Origin: Nymphaea colorata
Lineage: Eukaryota > Streptophyta > Magnoliopsida > Nymphaeales > Nymphaeaceae
NCBI RefSeq assembly: GCF_008831285.2
Contig: NC_045143.1
Location: 9,061,503 to 9,125,502, forward strand
DNA: 64,000 bases
Direction of reading: 5' to 3'
Part shown: in pieces, positions 12,248-25,101 of the stretch
Layout: each line of letters starts with the position of its first letter
How positions within the stretch are numbered: the stretch's first letter is position 1
Notes under the pieces: model-generated
The model's database searches: none
The model's input: the letters and a program-made list of their open reading frames with translations, nothing else
Told to the model about the DNA's origin: nothing
Program-made: the position numbers and the translations under genes

Positions 12248-12455
12248 AAGAAGGACCACTGTTAGATGTTCCTCGCTACTGAGCATGTCGGCCCATGCCC
12301 TAACTACCTAACCCTAAAATTTTGATATTGTATGTTGAATGGAATTGGACCAGCTAGCTCTAGCTAGCTAGCTAACTCCTTCTCTTACCTTCATGCTCCA
12401 TAAATGGTCCAACTCATTCAGTCTGATCACTTCCAAGTTTATTCTATGTGGGTCT

Positions 12456-12532
<77 letters not shown>

Positions 12533-12690
12533 AGAGAGAGAGAGAGAGAGATTGCGTTCGGATTGGGTAGTTAATTTGGAGGACACATCAACAACAAGGA
12601 CCACTGTTCATGCTGGCATGTTGCCCCGTGCCCTAACCATCCAACCTTACAATTTAATGTACTTTGAATGGAATTCAATGGACATGATCA
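12248..12690. repeat. Diverged direct duplication bracketing an (AT)n(GA)n tract
   Basis: Segments 12248-12355 and 12595-12690 share the order: aaggaccactgtt, gcatgt(c/t)g(g/c)ccc, tgccctaac, aattttg/aattta, then a tgaatggaatt word. Between them lies (AT)n at 12461-12529 followed by (GA)n to about 12551. The offset is about 345 bp. Confidence 0.6.
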
Positions 12691-13720
12691 AAATGGACAA
12701 TATCTATCTCGTTTCTCTTTCTATCTCTACCCCATTCTTCATTACTATTCCAACTCATTCATGCCATTTACAATTTGTTATTGAAGTTTGCTCTCTCTCT
12801 CTTTCTCATTGATGTTGAACAGCTAGCCAATCCAACTCATTCAAGTCGTTCATATAGAAGTTTGTTGACTGAAATCATGAAGATAAGGACATGGTTGGTG
12901 TTGAGAGCGTGCACGTTCGCCCTGCATGGGCTCCCCTTCACCCTTCTCCCAGCATACTGGGGCCATTTATCAATGCAGTCTTCTCTGGTTTTCTTCATTA
13001 TTCCTTGGTCCCCTCATAAGGATAAGAAGAGAGAGAGAAGAGAGAGAGAGAGAGGCAAAGGCACATGACCAACATATCATTTCTTACAAGCCTTCTTTGT
13101 CATAGGATCACTTCTGATAAGGACTCTTTTTGGACATCTCATGAAGCATAGGCAAGTTCATGAACTACAGTTATTTCTTTTCTGTTACTATTAGCGCTCG
13201 AATGGTGATCAAACTGTTCATAAGCTCTATAATATACGAGTGGACAGGATCGTTCTGTTGTTGTTATCGTTGGTATCTCGATGAAGATGAGATTACCCTC
13301 TCTTTTTTTATTTTTCTTGAATAAAGTTTACGTTTTACTTATTCAACTGAGATGTAAATTTTCTTTCCCCAAAGGTTGCTGGGGTGCTCTTTCCGGGCTG
13401 GCATATATTTCAAATGTTTTCTTACGTTAAAAACCAAAAAATGCAATGGCATGCATTGTACGATGACTGGTTTAGAGTGATGGCAGAAGGTGAATCCCAC
13501 CGCTTGAATGAGAGCGGAAGCCTCTCCTCTAAGTGGGTTCTAGAGTTGCCTGAACTTGCATCAATGTCTCTTAGATGTGCCTATACCACACATCAACTCA
13601 TGCATTGTTGCATTTCTGTTTGTAGCACAAGAAGCAAAGCCTCTTACGAACCAGCAACCAGCTGCCTATAAGCCACTGGCCTTGTCAGTACGCTGCCGAT
13701 GTCCCTCCGGGCTAAGGCTG
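12691..13720. other. Intergenic stretch, no gene recognised
   Basis: Contains a short GA tract (13025-13055). Short open frames occur at 13384-13810 but show no conserved motif or intron structure that I can support. Confidence 0.45.
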
Positions 13721-14044
13721 CACAGCAAGTTGAGCCAACTCAAGCTCGACTCGAATCTCTTGGTTAAGCAGGGGTTGAGCTCGAATTTAACTGAAAACTC
13801 GAACTTATAAATGAATCGAGTTCGAGTGGCATGAACTCAATTCGATTATGCTTGAGTAAGGTCACTTAATCTATGCTATCTTTTTAATTTCCAAACTTAA
13901 AACCAAGGAAATAGACCAAGTCAAGCTTTAGGTGACCTCGTACAGCTCAACTCAAGCTCGGGCTGAGCAAAATATGAGTTGAGTCAAGTAGATTGTGCTT
14001 GAGCTCAACTTAACTCGTGTATAGTCCTACTCAGGCTCAATGAT
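13721..14044. mobile_element. Family-A repeat (AGCTCGAGCTCG-rich)
   Basis: Begins aaggctgcacagcaagttgagcc and ends near agtcctactcaggctc, with the interior rich in ctcaagctcgactcgaa. The AGG(G)CTGCA start is shared with copies at 25572, 36957 and 50703. Confidence 0.55.
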
Positions 14045-14714
14045 CAATTTTAACTGGCTCTATATACTAAGACTAAAACCATCCCTCTCTCTCTTTAGAT
14101 AGATAGATAGATAACCCCTAAAGATTGCATTGATCAATAAATATATCTCAGCCATTGAACTCTAGCCTTTCAACTTGTAGATCCTAAGCCTAATCCTTTA
14201 GTAAGTGTAGTTAACATTTATATGTTGGACATGCATCGAGTATGCCTTTCTACGTGATCTTAGGCCATGACTTGTCTATGGATGAACCCTACTTAAGAAC
14301 ACTCAGGTTCTAACAACATTAAATTATCACCATTATATGCTTTACTCGAGCAAATCTTCACACTTGTACTTGGTTCACACCTCTCTGCACGCGAGTTTCA
14401 CTCTAAGGTGAAACAGTTTCTCTTCTGTACATTGTTAAGATCGTTATTCCCTGCTTGTCTTCAGTGCAAGATCACTCCGACTCCGAGCTCTTTATCATAT
14501 ATTTAAAAAGCAAGAAATATAAAGACAAGAAAGATGAAGGGACACATTTTCTTCACCTCGCTTATTCTGTTGTGAAACGGATATGTGGTTCTTCTTTTCA
14601 TGAGTATATATTCTTCTTTGATTTGATATTTGCTGGCATGATCTTCCATTCTTATCTGCAAGATTCCACCTTAAGCCAATCTGGGTCAGCTGGCGAAATA
14701 AAAAAAACAGAAAT

Positions 14715-15079
14715 TGGGTCCCGAAAGCTGTTTAACAAATGCATCTGCCATTTGATTTTCTAAATCAATGAACTTGACCTTTAGTTCTTGCTTCCAACTC
14801 TTCCACCAACAAAATGGTAGTCAATTTCAATGTATTTTGCAGCAACATGAAACACTGAGCCATGGACAAGCATGTCGCTCCCAGGCTATTACACTAGATT
14901 ACTGGAACTTGAGATTGAACTAGACCCAATTCTTTTAACAAGGATTTCATCCATAAGGGATCAGATGTGCCTCTTGTTAGAGCCTTGTATTCTGCTTCAA
15001 TGGATGAATGCATGGAAATATGTAGCCTAATTGACGCCCAAGATATTGCATTTCCATTAAGAAGGTGACATATGTCTAG
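14715..15079 (-). pseudogene. Ty1/copia retrotransposon remnant: end of pol (RNase H)
   Basis: Minus-strand translation of about 14894-15079 gives NGNAISWASIRLHISMHSSIEAEYKAL followed by WMKSLLKELGL, close to the copia RNase H signature (NPISWxSKKQ...SSTEAEYxAL...WLxxLLxELG). Further downstream (14715-14880), in shifted frames, come SLGATCLSMAQ, a FHVAAKYIEIDYHFV-type block (the usual form is HARTKHIEIDYHFV) and QMADAFVKQLSGP. At least one frameshift separates these blocks, so the element is dead. The LTRs are not resolved; 14090-14460 could be LTR-derived, but I cannot show it. Confidence 0.85.
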
Positions 15080-15084
15080 GTGTA

Positions 15085-15150
15085 GGGGCAGAGGCATGTG
15101 TGGTAACTGTGTGGGCAATTGCCCACACAGACTCACCCCAAAAAAGTCCT
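15085..15150. repeat. Relic of GCGGAGCCA-family element with a perfect palindrome
   Basis: Positions 15107-15130 form a perfect 24-bp palindrome with the core GTGTGGGCAATTGCCCACAC. The same core (with GT in the centre) lies in the better-preserved copy at 19188-19349, and a decayed version is at about 10566. It can fold into a hairpin. Confidence 0.6.
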
Positions 15151-15870
15151 ATTCTCATATTGATTCTTCAAGGAAAATTTCCTCATTTACATGTTGGTTT
15201 TGCCCTTGTCTGGTTGAATCTTCTATGCTTATCTTCAGTAGTACTACTTAAGGCAGTTGCTTCCAGCATATACATCTCTTATATTCATGGAAGCTTCATC
15301 TAAACTCTGGCTATCTCAAAACCTCCAGGCTCAAAGTTGCATCGAGACCTTGGTGGAAGCGGGGAGACGAATGGTTCTTCATGGCAGGAGTTTCTGTAAT
15401 TTTTTTATAATACTGCAGCTGTTCAAAAATGTTTCTCCTAAAGTAGTGTTAGCTTATTAATTTTTTAAAAATTGAACAGTGATTTGTTAGTTGCGTTCAA
15501 AAGTTAAACACTTTTTTCTTTTTTTTTTTCAATTAGAAATAGAAAAACACACAAAATAAACGATACATTTAACTTTTTTTTTTGTTCTTCTCGCAGACGT
15601 CAAAGCCCAGTTTGGGGCATTGAGCAAAAAATTATAGGAGGTCTATCTCATAAACAATGCAGACATTGAGGTTCGATGAGAGGACGATGGAATTAGGGCC
15701 GACGCTGACATGTTATGTGGCATCCTTCTTGACGTACACGTGCGGTGTCGTCAAATTGGGAGTTCGGTGGGGCCCAGTTCACATGACAGTGATGGGTGGC
15801 TCCCTCCCTCTCCTTTTTATTTTACCACCTCATCAACCTTTCTCTTCAAATGTATGATGCCATTCTAGCC

Positions 15871-15874
<4 letters not shown>

Positions 15875-15915
<41 letters not shown>
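15875..15915. repeat. (AT)n microsatellite
   Basis: About 20 AT units. Confidence 0.95.
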
Positions 15916-15919
<4 letters not shown>

Positions 15920-15965
15920 TTAAAAGGTCCGTCCAATCATAACACCATCCGATGCATGCATTTGC

Positions 15966-16380
15966 ATCAGGTCTGCACAAATCGAGTCGAGCCCAAGCTT
16001 GGCCAGCTCGAGCTCGACTTGGCTCAAAAAACTCAAACTTGAGCTCGGCTGGAACTTGACTCTAGCTCCTTATAGCAAGCTCGAGCTCGGTTCGGCTTCA
16101 CAAATTCGATCTCAAACTCGACTTGATTAACTCATTTAGACATTAACTCATTTAACGTTAACTCATGCAAGTGTTAACGCTTGTAACTCGTTTTACTAGT
16201 GTAACTTGTGAAACTGAATTTGACAGTATTATATAAAGTGTCGGTCTGCGAGTCAGGTCGAGTTCTTGAAACTTGAACTCGACTCATTTATCATTTCAAG
16301 TAACTTATGAAAGCTCGAGTCAAGCGATTTTAAGTCGAGCACGAATTGGCTGAGGCATTAATGCTCCTGTTGTAAGAAAG
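15966..16380. mobile_element. Family-A repeat (AGCTCGAGCTCG-rich)
   Basis: Starts aggtctgcacaaatcgagtcgagcc and contains repeated gagctcgactt, aactcatttaacgttaactc and cgagttcttgaaacttgaactcgactc words shared with the 25.6-, 37.0- and 50.7-kb copies. No coding frame. Confidence 0.55.
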
Positions 16381-17928
16381 CGAAAGATTTCTAGTTGCTT
16401 ATCTTGGTGTGACGACCATGATTCATGGCACCCATCACATGAACGGACATGCATGCACACTTCATCCACATGGTCCTCTCAACATGTTTATATTTATCCA
16501 CCATTATACAACTACCGACAAGTATCATTAGTTATTTTGTAGAAATTTTGATTTTGGCAGTTATATAGTTAAGTTGTTAGTAAATTGTGTTGAGGGGCGT
16601 AGAATAGCTGGTTAAGCTAAAAGAAAATATGTTTATTTCATTCATGTGGGTGTCGCGTCCATTTTCTGCAATTAGAATACAATATATTTAACCAGCAGCA
16701 TGGTTGGAAAGTTAAAATAAATACCTCTTATAAAGACAAAATTGAAAAGGTGAAAAGAATCACCTTTTGCCCGCGCAGGCCGCAGCATTGTTGGTCGAGC
16801 TGGTGTCAATAGTTTGATTTTTATATAGGTCGTACTCGTCTGGGCTACAAACAATGGTAAATCCACACTCTAGTTAACAAATGTACCATAAGTCCATCAA
16901 AGCTTTCATAAGGGACGGCTTCCCTCGTCGTCACACGAAAAAGAATCACCCTCTTACAGATGTCCTATGATTTATAATGAGTCGTAGATGAATAATGTGA
17001 TCAATCCGTAGCACCCACCGCTTTCTACTCAAAGTTTTGTGGTTTTAGATGCAATGTGAAAGCAAAATGTAACAACAAAAATTTCTGGCTCCACCTTTGG
17101 CCGGAGCAATCCAATAACCCTATGCTTGGATTGATTTTATAAGTTAGAATTTCTACATTCGGGTCCAGGGTTGATGTTGGGGCCTGGTAACTTTTTTTTT
17201 TTCTTAAAAATTAGCATGAAATTGAGTACATACAGTTAATCCAGATCAAATTTGTGGAGATGTTGGCATCATCAATTATAACCCATCTTAATTGGCAGTA
17301 ACCTTCTGATGATTCAGAATGTTTTTTTTTTTTTTGTTTGTTTTCATTTCATGGGATCACGTAAAAGTAATTAGGCCGGATATTTCCCATGAAGTTAAAA
17401 AAAACACATAGTAGGACATGATCAGCATATATTTATGGCTGCACAATACGTAGAAATAACAAGCAGGGGGCCATGGCCCCCCACTCAATCTTTTTTTTTT
17501 AAAAAAATTACATGTAATATTAAAAGATTTCATTTAGCTTATATAAAAATTGAAACAAATTATATTTCAACCCCTATTAAAATCTTGAAACTATAGTTCG
17601 CCATGCCTAATGAAAAGTTCCTAGTCTCACAGCTAAGAACAAGTATTGATTTATAAATATACAGCTATGACCTACAATGCCATTACAGACATTCACGAAT
17701 ATACTATATGATGAAGCATACTTATCAGAAAAAATCTCTCTCCTTTCCCACTGTCTAAATCAAATAATCAAGTTGAACAAATAACGTATAACAATTATAT
17801 GGGAGCTAACCACAATTATCAGCATCTCTCTCTCTAGATATATATATTTCTCCCTAATCCATATATGGTAACATCTTGGTCACCCATTTTGATAATATAT
17901 TTTCCATTTTGTGGGCTCTCTCTCTCTT

Positions 17929-17960
<32 letters not shown>

Positions 17961-18068
17961 TTACATATTGCGAAGGTGTGAGCAGCTTGAACTTGGATTT
18001 CATCAGCAAATTCATTATATTGGGCAGTGTTTCTCAGTTGCAGACATAGCAGGAAAGCTTTTACCTCA
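16381..18068. other. Intergenic stretch, no gene recognised
   Basis: A+T-rich. The 17462-17600 part (gggggccatggcccccc ... cccctattaaaatcttgaaa) resembles decayed pieces at 41280-41440 and 21255-21395 and is probably the same old element family. (TC)n(TA)n occurs at about 17925-17960. Confidence 0.45.
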
Positions 18069-18445
18069 CTAATTATCCAACTTTATCCCACTTTTTCCGG
18101 ATAACTTCATCTTCTCTAACATCTCCTTCTTTTCGGTGCCAATCTTCGAGATCACTGGCTGGTACGCGCTTTACCCCACAGGCGACAGAAGAACATAATG
18201 GTGCTCCCACTGTCTTTGCTCCATGCCAAAGCTCAGTCGGTCAGTTCCGGGCCCAAACCCATCTAATAAATCCAAAACCTGTACCAAGATGGGTCTGGCA
18301 GGATCCGATACCTTCTCTGCCACTTTTATTAGTTCCTGGCCCGCTCTGTCTTCCAGATATGGATCCAACCTGGCCCGGTCAATTTCACACGCCAAGTCTT
18401 TCAAAGTTGGCAGACCAACATGGAATGTTGGATCTGGATCTCGAA
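18069..18445 (-). pseudogene. Unidentified reading frame interrupted by one in-frame stop
   Basis: Minus-strand translation from about 18445 gives a continuous protein-like segment: it begins DPTFHVGLPTLKDLACEID, has PILVQVLDLLDGFGPGTDR in the middle, and ends QRQWEHHYVLLSPVG at a TAA (about 18171-18173). The same frame continues past that TAA for about 33 more codons (YQPVISKIGTEKKEMLEKMK, then LSGKSGIKLDN) to a TAG at 18069-18071. Charged, helix-like composition on both sides of the stop suggests one former coding sequence with a nonsense mutation. Upstream, the frame runs through a poly-A-derived FFFFF stretch (18540-18555) and is not convincing. I do not recognise the family. It could be a processed gene fragment or part of a transposon protein. 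Confidence 0.4.
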
Positions 18446-19187
18446 ACTCGCATATGGACCCACTTGCAACCCTACCCACATGACAATAAGCCCCAAAACT
18501 CCCATTTATTGGTCCAGTAAAAGGATAGAGTATCAAAGGAAAAAAAAAAAAAAAAGAGGGGTCTAGGGTTTGCTTGACCAACCAACAGGGTGCCCTACTT
18601 TGCGGGCATCGCTGCCCGGGCAGCGGCCCTCCACTGAGAAAATTGAGCAAAGTCCAAGCGGCGGGCAGCCCGGGCAGCCCCATGAGCCCTAAACACAAAG
18701 GCACCTCTCTTAATCAGGTGTCCCTTGTTCAGCCAACATCTAGAATATGAAGTAGACCAGTGCCCTAAGATTCCAAAATTTAGAGCCTAAAAGTATTAAA
18801 TAATGACTACCAATCTCAAGAATCTTCCAACTAAGTCAGCAGCATGCATGGGATGTAGCTAGGGTTTCACTGAAATTCAGATAGGAAAAGAAGAAAAGAA
18901 ATTGGGGGACAAGAGAATTAATTGAAGTGTCAAGCAATAGTACTTGATCGCTTTAATTAAGTCAATGGTTGGATGCCCAAGTGCACATGATCCCAAAATT
19001 AAACCCACATAAGCATAGGGGCTGATGTTAATAATAATCATGCTTAATTACGACGCGTCGTCCCGCGGCAAGGTCTTCGATTTTTATTAATTAATTATAT
19101 CATGGGATTAGTGGTCTTAGCTTGAAACTCAAGCTTCATTGATTGAAAGGAAAAGATTAATATAAAAGGTTGACAAACTTAAGGGCA

Positions 19188-19349
19188 GTGGCGGAGCCAC
19201 ATGGTGGCTAGTGTGGGCAGTTGCCCACACCAGCCTCACAAATGTTAATAATTTCATGTATTTGGTTTTTTATATGTATAGGTGCCCCTTAAAACATTAA
19301 GACTATTGAACTAGTGCCCCCACCAGCCAAAATTTTTGGCTCCGCTAAT
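19188..19349. mobile_element. MITE-like element with GGCGGAGCCA terminal inverted repeats
   Basis: The left end is agtggcggagccacatgg; the right end read on the other strand is TTAGCGGAGCCAAAAA, so AG(T/C)GGCGGAGCCA-type TIRs enclose about 160 bp. A near-perfect palindrome GTGTGGGCAGTTGCCCACAC lies inside at about 19211-19230. Relatives are at 41252-41440, 15085-15150 and about 10566-10620. This kind of GCGGAGCCA-ended repeat is widespread in plant genomes (general knowledge). Confidence 0.6.
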
Positions 19350-20303
<954 letters not shown>

Positions 20304-21779
20304 TATGGTGTAGCAACTGTTTATGATGCTTTTAACAATGGTATTTGATCGTTTTGGCAGGAGTTGTATTTCATCCTCGCGCATGGCTGAGAACCGAAAC
20401 CCCCACTCTTACCCCCAACCCCACACACACACACACATGCACGCAAGGCCGGATGGACAGATGGCTGGAGAAATTTAATTATTTTAATAATTTGAAATAC
20501 CCTTCAAAGGAAGGGGAAAGAGAAGGAGAGAAACAATGAATGACTTTTTTAATGATACATCACATCTCCTTCCAAGGGTACCCTTGACTCTTAAAAAAGA
20601 ACGGTTTGACTTCTATATTTACAACTTAATCTTAAAGGATTTCGCATATGAATACTATATATGTGTGTGCACCAAAATATACAATTAAAAAACAGGAAGC
20701 GAAAAAGGATTGGTGCTCAAAGTGACTTATTATAATAAGACTAAGTTTATTGGCTGGTTAGGTTTGATGTGGAAATGTATGCAAAAGACCAAAGCACATT
20801 TCACTTGGTTGCTTCAGAGTGTGGGGAGGTAAAGTCCCATCATATATGTGTATATGGGCCTCCTCTAGTCTGCTTTGGATGTGCCTATCAATTTTTGTCA
20901 TATTTCTAAGGGCCCTCACCTATGTGCATATGCCTTACCCATTTCACCTAGGCAAGGGCTTTCAAAGTGCAGAATTTGTGTGGCTGAGGCTTCTTTTCTC
21001 TTGGTCCCTTCTTCCTCATGGAATCACTTCGGCACTTGTCGCTTTTCGATTGCTACTGGTTTGTCCGCTTCCTTCCCCGCTGTCCACTTGGACCCCTTCG
21101 TTGGCCGACAACAATTCCGTTCCGTACTTAGCTTTCAAGTCCTTAAGTTGAAGGAGGTTAAGAGTTCAATACACGGGGAAGAGATAGAAAGAGAGAGAGA
21201 GGGGTGAAGAACTTTTTTATTTACTTTTTATCTCTTTCATGGCGCTAGTTAAAGTTCAATAATAGTTGTGGAGCTAAGATTTTGAAAAATCAAATTTTAC
21301 GATGTAATGTTTTCAAAAATTCAATTTGGTCCCCGTGAAAGTTTTGAAAACTACAATAAGCCCATGTGAGAAAAAAAAATTCTGGTGCTCCTCTTAGTAA
21401 GAAGATCTTGTGCTTATGTGAGCAGAAAGCCGCATCAGTAAAGGTTTTACTCTTTTCGTGTTGTAGTGGCTATTGTTCATTACCCGAGCCACTTTTCCCG
21501 GCAAGCTCTGCCTAGTTCTTGCTCCTCTCTCTCTCTCTCTAGATCTCACTACTGATATCAACTAGCACCTGAAACCCGACCAATTTGCATCCATAGTTAG
21601 AACTTGGATAATTTTATGATCTCAGTGCTTTTTCAAGCTATGATATATGCATAACTTGCTATTTTTATTTTGCATTATTCCTAAGTGTTAGAGAGAGAGA
21701 GAGAGAGAGAAAACGGGGGATAAGAATCAATGCACTTGGCTTTTATAATGATACTTTCTATACAACCAATATTGTCGCC
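20304..21779. other. Intergenic stretch, no gene recognised
   Basis: Contains short CA, GA and CT tracts. Overlapping plus-strand open frames at 20819-21207 are hydrophobic and cysteine-rich without motifs, and I consider them chance. Part 21255-21395 looks like a decayed copy of the repeat at 41280-41440. Confidence 0.45.
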
Positions 21780-21980
21780 ATCCTCTTACAATTCTCACAA
21801 TCTTGTATATTGGCATCAAATCCATATCATATTGACCTGATTCAGCTTCTAATCTCAAGATCAATAGTACCCCTCAATGTCATCAAGATTGCACCTACCA
21901 AGATTTGAACTGAAAACGTGACTATAACATGCCACTCAACTTGACCGGTTGCGCTACCCATCACTTGGTAGGGAGAGAGA
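21780..21980 (-). mobile_element. SINE (tRNA-derived) on the minus strand
   Basis: Read on the minus strand from about 21977: GATGGGTAGCGCAACCGG (box A-like, compare TRGYNNARNNGG), then about 35 bases later CAGTTCAAATCTTGG (box B-like, compare GGTTCGAATCC). The spacing and order are those of a tRNA-related SINE head. The body runs to about 21780. A (GA)n tract and short tetranucleotide repeats adjoin the head. Confidence 0.5.
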
Positions 21981-22498
21981 GAGAGAGCGAGAGACAGAGA
22001 CAGAAATAAATAAATAAAAACACAAGAAAACAACTATGAAGCATAGCACATGTCAGCCACAAATTTTTGTAGTTACATAAAGAACATGCACAAAGGATAG
22101 GCTTGCCTTGAATCAATTACCATCACTATCAGCATCTTTGTAATTTTTTTGGAAGATGAGCGAATTAATGGTCATTTATTGCATATACTTTTTTGCAATA
22201 AGTGCAGTATCATCTAATTCTCCTTTGGAAGATTATTAAAGGTACAGTATGTCAATGTTGGTAATTAGTGTATGAAAGAACAGCGTATCATCCAAAAATA
22301 CGGTGAGAGGTAAGTTTGTGGTTAGCGTTCCAGCTGTTGTAGAAGGACCCATGTGAGCAATTGCGCACAGCCCACAGATTTGATCGAACAAACTCAGTTG
22401 CTATGTCAAAAAGTGTTTCTTAAAGTCAAGCTTTCATCTACCATGCTTTTTACGAAACAGCACATCAAATCCATGATTCACTTGATCGGGCAACATAG

Positions 22499-22503
<5 letters not shown>

Positions 22504-22551
<48 letters not shown>

Positions 22552-22573
22552 ATATATATATATATATATATAT
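22504..22573. repeat. Compound (TC)n(TA)n microsatellite
   Basis: About 22 TC units followed by cac and about 11 TA units. Confidence 0.95.
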
Positions 22574-23216
22574 TCTAGTTTTTTTGAAAATTATTCAGTC
22601 ATCTACCTATAGCCGTTTAATCCAACATGATAGGTGGTTCTCACAAAAACAAGAAAAAAAAAAATATGATAGACATTTTTTGCATCTACTATTAGTTCAC
22701 AACTTTTTTTCTCAATCATTCATCTGTTTCAGATAAAAAACTCTAGTTAGACAGGTAACTTTGGATAGTCAGTCGTCATTAATCATTTATTCTCTCTCTC
22801 TATATATATATATATATAATTCAAATTTATTTGATATTAGATGTTGGCAAATGATTAAAAATTGAAAATTTGTTATTAAAAAATGGTTTATATTGGAGCA
22901 TTAGCGACACTTTGCGATGCAGCAATAGTTGATAGTGTTTTTAACAAAGGCTCATAGCACTATCAGCAATCAAAATTTAGTGATCTAGCAAGGTCTTTCG
23001 TCTAAAAAGATCTATGTTCTTTTGTGTGTGCATGTGTGTGTGTTTGAGAGAGAGAGAGAGCGCGAGTATCAACAAGATATTGTGAACCAAATTTTAAGCT
23101 ATAATTGACTTACATTAACTGTGAGACTTGATTTGCAATCTTTTAAGCCATGGTTCGACCGGCCTTACATTTGAAGTCATGATGCAGACAAGCAAAAGCA
23201 TGCAGAACCATATTTA

Positions 23217-23254
<38 letters not shown>

Positions 23255-24740
23255 TTGATTAATTCGCCGGCTCAGGAAAGCTACAAACGACACTGGCATC
23301 ATCTCCATGTCAATACAAAAAGCGTGTATCTTCTATGGAAATGTATGTTTTTAAATGCGGAAAGAGCTTCAATCAAGAATAAATAACTCCTAATAAATCA
23401 AAACTGCACATCCCAAAGGCATGAACTTCTTATGTCAGTTCCTGTTTTCTCCACACATGGATAATAAAAGCGAGCTCCCATTTTGAGATTTGATTTTGAA
23501 CTCTCTTTTTTCTTTCAAGACTATACCAATCTTAGCAGTGCTGATTGGTGCCAAAAGGAAAAATTTTATTTTGTGAGAAATGCTGTCTCAGTAAAAGAGT
23601 AGATGAGAGACAGTGATGAGAAAAGAATATCTGAGAGAAGAACACGAACGCATTGCATGGGGCTGTGCATGAGAGGTTCATATAGATCGATGGCAGGAGG
23701 ATTTTAGCTTATATGTATATCCCAGACCACTTGGTTCAGGGATAAAATCCAGGCCATCATTTTTGAAGTATACTTTAAACGACATATGAACAATCTACAA
23801 TGTTTATAAACACTAACTCAACATAAAACAAGTCTTAGTTCAATTTTTTTGTATACAAACTATAAATTTTTCTACTAGTAAAATTTTCATCCTATAAGGG
23901 CCATTGATTTTTTTATTACTATAGGAACACTATTTGATTCAAAAAAGAATTCACATAATATACATTTCTCTTCAAAATTTTCTCAAGATCACATACGTAC
24001 TTTCGGATTGTGAAAAGCCAAAGTTATACGTAGACATAGTCAGATATGGGTATGGGCACAGGTACGAATACGGTACCGTACCAGGTACAGCTAACTCATA
24101 TTTTGGTTTTTTTTTATATATATTTTCGTATTGCTTTTGTAGTAATCTATATTGTATGAATACAAACCATAAGTGTATATGTTCGTTTGCTTATAGCATT
24201 GTTGCCAAGCATAATTCAATAATATCATATGCTTGTTAGGAGTTAAACTTCTTTTGTGATTTTAATAATAGTGGCTTAGTAATCTTGACACATTTTGGAA
24301 TACCCGCTAACGTATTAGAATGCTTAGTTTGCGAAACAAACAATGTATATATAGAGAAAGAAACGGAGAGAAAAGGTGAGAAATCCCGGAGCCATCCCAC
24401 CCTATATCCAATCATGCCGGTTCGATTCCTATAAATCTCGATAGAGATATCTAAGGATCCTATAAAAATCAGTCAGCCAATGCCTCAATGCAAATGAGTT
24501 TCTAAATATTTTGCAACAATAGGAAACTGATGCAAATGATGCATTTTATAGTTAAAAACTGTGCCAAATAAATTGTCATTACAAAAACACACTCATAGCT
24601 TTTAATTTTGCAAAAATGTAAAAATTTCATCAATTAGTGGATGTTGGCAGATTATATATATATACATATATATATATATATAAAAAAGCAAAATGACGGG
24701 ATGAAGGGTGTGAGGATCTGACGGCCAAGATTTGTGAGAT
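22574..24740. other. Intergenic stretch, no gene recognised
   Basis: A+T-rich, with short AT, GT and GA tracts (22800-22818, 23030-23060, 23215-23252). No conserved frame and no RNA gene seen. CGGTTCGATTCC at about 24418-24430 is a lone box-B-like word. Confidence 0.5.
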
Positions 24741-24743
24741 GGC

Positions 24744-25101
24744 GTGGGGCCCGGGGGAGAAATAATTGGAGTGGCCATGCACATGGGGACGAGAGTGTTG
24801 GGGTGCGGGTCCCACAGGTGGCTTGACAGGAAGGGGGAGACATGGGCAGCAACCCACCCACATGGAGGGGCGGGCCCCACCACATGGCCCCTCCCTCTTC
24901 CTCCTTTGACTTTGCTTGGCCCGTAAGAAGGGGACGGCTGTGGGGTCCGGAAGGGAGCGGCGGGACCCACAGCAGGGGCACGCGACGGCCGCACGCAAGA
25001 GCTCTAAGCGGGCCCCACGCGCCAAATCGGACGACCGGGACCCACTCCTCCAATCAGATGCCGCGAACCTGCCATGAGTGGGTCCCACGCCGGGTGGGGC
25101 C
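24744..25101. promoter_or_regulatory. GC-rich island packed with GTGGGNCC / GGNCCCAC boxes
   Basis: Exact matches to GTGGGNCC or its complement occur at 24744, 24808, 24873, 24963, 25012, 25038, 25078, 25081 (opposite strand, overlapping) and 25094: nine in 358 bp. This is the class I TCP transcription-factor consensus (established knowledge). The island is sharply G+C-rich against A+T-rich flanks and ends in a C14/T9 run at 25151-25173. It lies about 3 kb upstream of the plus-strand Aux/IAA start. Long open frames across it on both strands are a by-product of low A+T content. It may be a distal enhancer or a relic promoter; no transcript is evident. Confidence 0.45.

Noticed and set aside
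20819..21207. Two overlapping 110-codon frames
   Set aside because: No conserved motif, different frames over the same DNA, no splice structure.
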